Shown here piece by piece: positions 58,026 to 64,000 of a stretch of DNA of 64,000 bases. The stretch is from Arthrobacter sp. efr-133-R2A-120 (GTDB lineage: Bacteria > Actinomycetota > Actinomycetes > Actinomycetales > Micrococcaceae), in contig NZ_JARVRF010000009.1 in the NCBI RefSeq assembly GCF_030209835.1, positions 62,001 to 126,000 of the forward strand, written 5' to 3'. The translations under genes and the position numbers were made by a program. The notes below the pieces were generated by a model that saw only the letters and a program-made list of their open reading frames with translations, ran no database searches and was not told the DNA's origin. Position 1 is the first letter of the stretch. The number at the start of each line of letters is the position of its first letter.

Positions 58026-59003
58026 GTGCACAATGAAGCCACCCGCTCTTTCTCCACGTCAGCCAGCTTCCAGATGAACCCACCCGCAGTCATCACAGCC
58101 GAAAACCTCACCAAGAGCTACGGCGAGCTTGTCGCCGTCGACGGTATCTCCTTCGAGGTGCCGGCGGGGGAGTCCTTCGGCCTGCTTGGCCCCAACGGCG
58201 CCGGCAAATCGACCACCATGAAAATGATCGGCGGAGTCTCCCAGCGCACGTCCGGGAAGCTGAGCATCATGGGCCTGGACCCGGAAACGCACGGGCCGGA
58301 AGTCCGCGCGCACCTCGGAGTTGTGCCACAGCAGGACAACCTCGACGAGGAACTGAAGGTCCGCGAAAACCTGATTGTCTACGGCCGCTACTTCGGCCTG
58401 CCCTTGAGCTACTTGCGCCCCAAGGCCGATGAGCTGCTCGAGTTCGCCCAGCTGACGGACAAGGCCAAGTCCAGGGTTGATGCCCTCTCCGGCGGCATGA
58501 AACGGCGTCTCACGATTGCGCGCTCGCTGATCAACGAGCCCAAGATCCTGCTCCTGGACGAGCCCACCACGGGGCTGGACCCGCAGGCCCGCCACATCCT
58601 CTGGGACCGGCTGTTCAGGCTCAAGGAGCAAGGCGTCACCCTGATCCTCACCACGCACTACATGGACGAGGCCGAACAGCTTTGCGACCGGCTGATTGTG
58701 GTGGACAAGGGCCGGATCATGGCCGAAGGCTCGCCGGCCAGCCTGATCCGCGAATATTCCACGCGGGAGGTCCTGGAACTCCGCTTCGGTTCGGAACGCA
58801 ACGCCACCATCGGCGTCGAACTCGCGGGCGTCGGCGAACGCGTCGAGACGCTTCCGGACCGGGTGCTCATCTATGCGGACGACGGCGAATCGGCGCTGGA
58901 GCAGGTCTCCGCACGCCGGCTCCGTCCCTTGACCTCGCTGGTGCGGCGTTCTTCGCTGGAGGACGTCTTCCTCCGGCTCACCGGACGGAGCCTCGTTGAT
59001 TAG
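58026..59003 (+). CDS. ABC exporter ATP-binding protein (DrrA/NodI type)
   Basis: The 325-residue ATPase has Walker A GPNGAGKST, signature LSGGMKRRLTIARSL, Walker B LLLDEPTTGLD and a C-terminal extension of about 70 residues typical of DrrA-type drug exporters. GTG at 58026 or ATG at 58074 (residue 17) are both possible starts; the family core begins at the latter. It overlaps the first permease gene by 8 bases. Confidence 0.92.
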   Translation: MHNEATRSFSTSASFQMNPPAVITAENLTKSYGELVAVDGISFEVPAGESFGLLGPNGAGKSTTMKMIGGVSQRTSGKLSIMGLDPETHGPEVRAHLGVVPQQDNLDEELKVRENLIVYGRYFGLPLSYLRPKADELLEFAQLTDKAKSRVDALSGGMKRRLTIARSLINEPKILLLDEPTTGLDPQARHILWDRLFRLKEQGVTLILTTHYMDEAEQLCDRLIVVDKGRIMAEGSPASLIREYSTREVLELRFGSERNATIGVELAGVGERVETLPDRVLIYADDGESALEQVSARRLRPLTSLVRRSSLEDVFLRLTGRSLVD

Positions 59004-59817
59004 CGCACACTCGCCTGCCGTTTCAGCCAGCCGGGCGAAGCGCTGGGGATCTTTCTTCTACGCCGAGCAGGTCCTGCGTGTGATGCGTGGCTACGGCTGG
59101 TCCGTGTTCCTGTACAGCGTGGGGCAGCCGGTGGCGTATCTGTTCGCGATGGGCATCGGGTTGGCGAGCCTGGTGGATGCGAACAGCGCGGCAGTGTTTG
59201 GCGGAGTGAACTATTTGACCTTCATCGCGCCGGCGCTGCTGGTTTCATCCGCGGTCATGACAGCGTCGGGGGACTTTTCCTACCCGATCATGGACGGCTT
59301 CAAATGGCGCCGCGTGTTCTATGGCCCGCACGCCTCCCCGCTGGTGCCGCAGCAGATCGCTGCGGGCCACATCATGGCAAGTGCCTTGAAGTTCCTCGTG
59401 CAATCGCTGGTCTACTTCGCCATCGTGGCCATGTTCGGTGCCTCGCCGAGTCCGTGGGGCTGGGTGTCGGCGATTGTAGCCACGGTGGCCGGGCTCTCCT
59501 TCGGGCTGCCGCTCATGGCCTACGCCTCGACCATCACCAAAGACTCCGGCCAGTTCGCGTTGGTGCAGCGATTCATCGTGGTACCCCTGTTCCTGTTTTC
59601 GGGCACGTTCTTCCCACTGGATTCGCTGCCGCTCGCAGTGCGCTGGATCGGTTGGATCTCCCCGGTGTGGCACGGAACGCAACTGGGCCGCGTCTTCACC
59701 TATGGACTCGAGGAGAATCCCTTGTTGACCCTGACCCACGTCCTGTTCCTCGTGGGCGCCGCCGCTGCAGGTTGGACGCTCACGCGGCGCCAGTTCGCCA
59801 GGAGGATGGGGGCATGA
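58996..59817 (+). CDS. ABC-2 type permease, first subunit
   Basis: The 273-residue permease has six helices and an ABC-2 membrane domain (VFLYSVGQPVAYLFAMGIGL, FSGTFFPLDSLPLAVRWIG). The TTG at 58996 follows GGACGGAG, overlapping the ATPase stop by 8 bases. Pairs with the next gene as a heterodimer. Such DrrB/NodJ-like permeases export lipids, polysaccharides or drugs. Confidence 0.9.
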   Translation: MISAHSPAVSASRAKRWGSFFYAEQVLRVMRGYGWSVFLYSVGQPVAYLFAMGIGLASLVDANSAAVFGGVNYLTFIAPALLVSSAVMTASGDFSYPIMDGFKWRRVFYGPHASPLVPQQIAAGHIMASALKFLVQSLVYFAIVAMFGASPSPWGWVSAIVATVAGLSFGLPLMAYASTITKDSGQFALVQRFIVVPLFLFSGTFFPLDSLPLAVRWIGWISPVWHGTQLGRVFTYGLEENPLLTLTHVLFLVGAAAAGWTLTRRQFARRMGA

Positions 59818-60647
59818 GCGTTCTTACCGGTGGCCACAGCGCCACCGACGCCGCCCGTGAACGCACCTTCGGCCCGCTGTACTCCCGCAACGCGCTTTCT
59901 GTGGTGTCGCGGGGCCTCATGGCAGCGAAAAGCAGCACGTGGTTGATCCTGGTTTCCGGGTTCTTCGAGCCGGTGCTGTACCTGATTTCGATGGGCGTGG
60001 GACTCGGCCCGATTGTGGGTACCGTGGCGGGACCGGGCGGCCAGGAAATCAGTTATGCGGCCTACATCGCGCCCGCGCTCCTGGCCGTGTCCGCCATGAA
60101 CGGCGCCGTCTATGACTCCACGTGGAACGTCTTCTTCAAGATGAACTTCGCCAAGCTGTACCAGGGAATGCTCTACACCTCCCTCGGACCATTGGACGTA
60201 GCAATCGGGGAGGTTTTCCTGGCCCTGCTGCGCGGACTCCTGTACGCCACGGGGTTCACAGCCGTCATGGCCGTCATGGGACTCATCACCACGCCATGGG
60301 CGGTCCTGGTCATCCCCGCCTCAGTGCTGATCGCTTTTGGTTTCGCGAGTTTCGGCATGGGCATCACCAGCTTCATGAAGACTTTCCAACAGATGGACTG
60401 GATCAACTTCTTCATGCTGCCCATGTTTCTTTTCAGCGCTACCTTCTACCCGTTGAGCGTCTATCCGCAATACATCCAGTGGCTCATCCAAGCGATGCCG
60501 CTCTGGCATGGCGTGGAACTCCTGCGGCAGATCAGCATTGGTTCCTTCAGCCCGGCCACGGCAGTCCATATCGCCTACTACCTCGTGATGATCGCCCTCG
60601 GCATCACGCTCACTACCGGAAGGTTGCGCAAGCTCTTCCTGAAATAG
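59814..60647 (+). CDS. ABC-2 type permease, second subunit
   Basis: The 277-residue protein has six helices and the ABC-2 type C-terminal motif MLPMFLFSATFYPLSVYPQY. It begins with ATGA overlapping the first permease. An in-frame extension far upstream is a shadow of the first permease. The export substrate is unknown. The cluster has no adjacent regulator or biosynthesis genes. Confidence 0.9.
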   Translation: MSVLTGGHSATDAARERTFGPLYSRNALSVVSRGLMAAKSSTWLILVSGFFEPVLYLISMGVGLGPIVGTVAGPGGQEISYAAYIAPALLAVSAMNGAVYDSTWNVFFKMNFAKLYQGMLYTSLGPLDVAIGEVFLALLRGLLYATGFTAVMAVMGLITTPWAVLVIPASVLIAFGFASFGMGITSFMKTFQQMDWINFFMLPMFLFSATFYPLSVYPQYIQWLIQAMPLWHGVELLRQISIGSFSPATAVHIAYYLVMIALGITLTTGRLRKLFLK

Positions 60648-60714
60648 CGGCACGGGCTGTTCGCCGGGGGTGGAAGCGGGCAGTTCGCCGTGCGGAGTTT
60701 GCGACAATGGGTGC

Positions 60715-61284
60715 ATGCGATCCCTCGGCGACTCCCCGTCATCTGTTCCCTCGTCCGCTTCCGCCAGGAGCCCTTTCAAAGGCTTCCGCATCGGTGGACT
60801 GGGCATGACGGTGGTGCTCATCGCTTTCCTGGTGGCCGTGATCTTCGCCGCCAACCATAACGACGTCGTCGGTTGGATCGTTGCCGTTGTCTCCTTCGGC
60901 TGGCTCGCGCTCGCCGCTTTCGTGGTCTTCAGCATCCAGAAGGCCGCCAAGCGGGCCGGTGAAAAACTCACCGAAGCGCAGAACGCCTTCAACGCGGCAA
61001 CCGGCCGGGCGCCGTCGTCGTCGAGCGCCGACCACGGTGGCACCCGGGTGGTCTCGGAACGGAGCGAAGCTGACGAAATGCGGGACCTCAAACTGGACCA
61101 CTCTTTCAAGATTGTCCAGGTGCAAGTACGCGTGGTGGAGGACGAGCGCGCCAAGGGCGACGCCGCCGACCAGGACACCATCAACCGCGCCTTGGAAACC
61201 ATCGCCATCACATCAAGCAATGCCCGGGACATGATCAAGTCCTCCGGCGGCGACGAGCCCGTCTCGGGCACCATCATCGACTAG
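60715..61284 (+). CDS. Membrane protein of unknown function
   Basis: The 189-residue protein has a Ser-rich N-terminus, two helices (GLGMTVVLIAFLVAVIFAANH and VVGWIVAVVSFGWLALAAFVV) and a soluble charged C-terminal half (about 80-189) with KRAGEKLTEAQNAFNAAT. The family is not recognised. It lies 10 bases before the exonuclease gene and may share its transcript. Other in-frame starts upstream are unsupported. Confidence 0.7.
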   Translation: MRSLGDSPSSVPSSASARSPFKGFRIGGLGMTVVLIAFLVAVIFAANHNDVVGWIVAVVSFGWLALAAFVVFSIQKAAKRAGEKLTEAQNAFNAATGRAPSSSSADHGGTRVVSERSEADEMRDLKLDHSFKIVQVQVRVVEDERAKGDAADQDTINRALETIAITSSNARDMIKSSGGDEPVSGTIID

Positions 61285-61294
61285 AGTAGGCGGG

Positions 61295-62128
61295 GTGAGC
61301 TCGGCATTGAAGAAGGACTTCCTTCGCATCGCAACGGTCAACGTCAACGGCATTCGTGCCGCCTACAAGAAGGGCATGGCGGAGTGGCTGGAACCGCGCG
61401 ACGTCGACATCCTGTGTCTGCAGGAAGTCCGCGCGCCCGATGAGGTGGTCCACCAGCTCATCGGCGAAGGCTGGCACATCCTCCACGCCGAAGCCGAGGC
61501 AAAGGGCCGCGCCGGCGTCGCGATTGCCTCCCGGCAGGAACCCGTGGCCACCCGCGTGGGTATCGGCGACGACTATTTCGCCACCACTGGTCGCTGGGTC
61601 GAGGCGGACTACGTTGTTCGGGACGGCGGCGGCAAGGACACTACCCTGACGGTCGTCAGCGCCTATGTGCACTCGGGCGAAGCGGACACACCCAAGCAGG
61701 TGGACAAGTACCGCTTCCTGGACGTCATGACCACAAGGCTTCCTGAACTTGCCAAGCACAGCGAGCACGCCCTGGTGGTCGGCGACCTCAACGTGGGCCA
61801 CACCGAGCTCGACATCAAGAATTGGAAGGGCAACACCAAGCGTGCCGGGTTCCTTCCTGAGGAGCGCGCGTACTTCGACCGCTTCTTCGGCGACGAGATC
61901 GGATGGAGGGATGTCCACAGGGGCCTGGCAGGAAATGTCGATGGCCCCTACACCTGGTGGTCCCAGCGCGGTAAGGCCTTTGACACTGACACAGGCTGGC
62001 GCATCGACTACCACATGGCCACTCCTGGACTCGCGGCAGCCGCACTTTCGGCCGTCGTTGACCGGGCGCCGTCGTGGGACACCCGTTTTTCCGACCACGC
62101 ACCGCTGGTAGTCGACTACCAGCTCTAG
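61295..62128 (+). CDS. xth: Exodeoxyribonuclease III
   Basis: The 277-residue endonuclease/exonuclease/phosphatase family enzyme acts in base excision repair at AP sites. It shows LRIATVNVNGIRAA, CLQEVRAPDE (catalytic Glu), VVGDLNVGHTELDIKNW (Asp-Asn) and RFSDHAPLVVDY (Asp-His). GTG at 61295 follows TAGGCGGG. Length is typical. Followed 18 bases later by trpS. Confidence 0.95.
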   Translation: MSSALKKDFLRIATVNVNGIRAAYKKGMAEWLEPRDVDILCLQEVRAPDEVVHQLIGEGWHILHAEAEAKGRAGVAIASRQEPVATRVGIGDDYFATTGRWVEADYVVRDGGGKDTTLTVVSAYVHSGEADTPKQVDKYRFLDVMTTRLPELAKHSEHALVVGDLNVGHTELDIKNWKGNTKRAGFLPEERAYFDRFFGDEIGWRDVHRGLAGNVDGPYTWWSQRGKAFDTDTGWRIDYHMATPGLAAAALSAVVDRAPSWDTRFSDHAPLVVDYQL

Positions 62129-63238
<1,110 letters not shown>

Positions 63239-63271
63239 AGCCATGTGCGCAGCTGGCAAGCTCAGCGTCCA

Positions 63272-63300
63272 GGCCGGCTCCCTTTCAAGGGGAGCCGGCC
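63272..63300. terminator. Intrinsic terminator hairpin after trpS
   Basis: A perfect 11-bp stem GGCCGGCTCCC/GGGAGCCGGCC with loop TTTCAAG lies 33 bases after the trpS stop. No T-tract follows. It would interrupt the N-terminus of the next gene if that gene began at the ATG at 63243. Confidence 0.75.
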
Positions 63301-63368
63301 AGGCCACTGATGCCCGCCTGGACACGGCTGGACGCCAGCCTGCCAGTGCGTGCGGGGAGAGCCTGTGC

Positions 63369-63935
63369 GTGGGGGTCATCCTGGGGTTCCCCCAGGATGT
63401 CGCCCGGGAACTGCAGCAATGGCGTGCTTCCTTCGGTGATCCCATGGCGGAAGTGATCCCGGCCCACATCACCCTCGTGACCACCACGCCTGCCCAGGAC
63501 TGGGAAGCCACTCGCGAGCATGTTCGCGACGTCGCACGTCGCCAGGCACCATTCAAGATCACGATTTCCGGCACGGGCTCCTTCCGTCCGGTATCCCCGG
63601 TGGTGTTCCTGAAGGTAGAAGACGGTTTCGAGGAGTGCGTGGGCCTGCACGAACAACTGCAGACCGGCCCGCTGGAACGCGATCTTCCTTTCCCCTACCA
63701 CCCGCACGTGACAGTTGCCCACGACGTCGCCCCCGAAAGCCTGGACGAGGCCGAAACGGTGCTCAAGAACTACACCGCCACCTTCCCTGTGGTTAGCATG
63801 GGACTCTACGAGCACGACGACAACGGCATCTGGCAGCTACGGGAAGAGCTCGACTTTGGCGGCGACGCAGACCAATCACGGGAAAGCACAGCACAACGAT
63901 CGGCAACAGGCGGAGAGGCCCCCGCTACCGACTGA
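63369..63935 (+). CDS. 2'-5' RNA ligase/2H phosphoesterase family protein
   Basis: The 188-residue protein has the two HxT/S motifs of the 2H superfamily: AEVIPAHITLVT and PYHPHVTVAHD. Members process cyclic phosphates or ligate RNA 2'-5'. The frame is open from ATG 63243, but that start lies before the terminator-like hairpin and encodes a non-conserved segment; GTG at 63369 follows GGGGAGA by nine bases and gives the normal length. The C-terminus is a polar, Ser/Ala/Thr-rich tail (about 160-188). Confidence 0.82.
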   Translation: MGVILGFPQDVARELQQWRASFGDPMAEVIPAHITLVTTTPAQDWEATREHVRDVARRQAPFKITISGTGSFRPVSPVVFLKVEDGFEECVGLHEQLQTGPLERDLPFPYHPHVTVAHDVAPESLDEAETVLKNYTATFPVVSMGLYEHDDNGIWQLREELDFGGDADQSRESTAQRSATGGEAPATD

Positions 63936-63945
63936 AGGAGCGCAG

Positions 63946-64000
63946 CTAAGGCTGCAGCTCATTCACCGGCAAGTCGAATGGGGTAAAGCCCGGCGCTCGG
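63946..64000 (-). CDS. 3' end of an unidentified leftward gene
   Basis: A minus-strand frame that is open to the right edge ends at TAG (63946-63948) after a tail reading GFTPFDLPVNELQP. It converges on the preceding gene. Only about 17 codons are visible, so no family is assigned. Confidence 0.35.
   Translation of the reverse strand, partial: RAPGFTPFDLPVNELQP

Noticed and set aside
59304..59813. Extension of the second ABC-2 permease to 59304
   Set aside because: The sequence is an out-of-frame reading of the first permease and is Arg/Gly/His-rich. The ATGA overlap at 59814 is the natural start.

Overview
The window looks like chromosomal DNA of a high-GC actinobacterium, most likely an Arthrobacter-type member of the Micrococcaceae. 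Support for this comes from the GC-rich codon use, frequent GTG and TTG starts, a mycothiol-type maleylpyruvate isomerase, a monomeric isocitrate dehydrogenase, and an actinobacterial glyA-folD block behind a ZTP riboswitch. I saw no transposase, integrase, phage gene, CRISPR array, rRNA or tRNA.

Layout. 1-5.7 kb: 3-hydroxybenzoate/gentisate catabolism (FAD hydroxylase, aromatic-acid MFS importer, IclR regulator, gentisate dioxygenase, fumarylpyruvate hydrolase, maleylpyruvate isomerase), with the same 17-bp palindrome at both promoters. 5.8-9.1 kb: small membrane proteins, a 32-bp-grid repeat region and purN. 9.2-14.3 kb: an amino-sugar recycling operon (sugar kinase, murQ, MFS) divergent from purH. 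14.4-19.1 kb: two tandem secreted serine proteases and icd. 19.1-24 kb: a sarcosine/N-methyltryptophan oxidase-like flavoenzyme, an AraC/GlxA regulator, a metallo-hydrolase-like protein, DoxX, and a uracil-DNA-glycosylase-like protein with a tandem-repeat linker. 24.2-27.3 kb: a DUF3100 membrane protein divergent from an amidohydrolase that lacks the usual HxH motif. 27.4-30 kb: a cysteine-free chaplin-like repeat protein with an LAXTG-type sorting tail, and a second exported protein. 30.1-36.7 kb: a Gfo/Idh/MocA oxidoreductase and two convergent MacB/FtsX-type ABC systems. 36.8-42.2 kb: a ChvE-MmsA-MmsB sugar importer and its ROK regulator. 42.4-44.6 kb: a nitrilase-family hydrolase and a lower-GC pair made of a secreted protein and a small membrane protein. 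44.7-50.8 kb: PucR regulator and alanine racemase, divergent from an amino-acid permease and a flavin monoamine oxidase. 50.8-55.5 kb: gamma carbonic anhydrase, methyltransferase, purU, ZTP riboswitch, glyA, folD. 55.6-60.6 kb: a two-component system, a SHOCT protein and a DrrAB-like ABC exporter. 60.7-64 kb: membrane protein, exonuclease III, trpS, a 2H phosphoesterase and the tip of one more gene.

Themes. Five one-carbon/purine genes (purN, purH, purU, glyA, folD) lie in the window, and glyA-folD sit behind a ZTP riboswitch. Catabolic units tend to be divergent regulator/transport and enzyme pairs with visible palindromic operators. A 66-bp palindromic element occurs four times, each time 3-20 bp downstream of a stop codon. 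The most unusual items are the chaplin-like LAXTG protein, the 32-bp-grid repeats and the amidohydrolase with altered metal ligands. All functions are inferred from sequence motifs read by eye; no database search was run.
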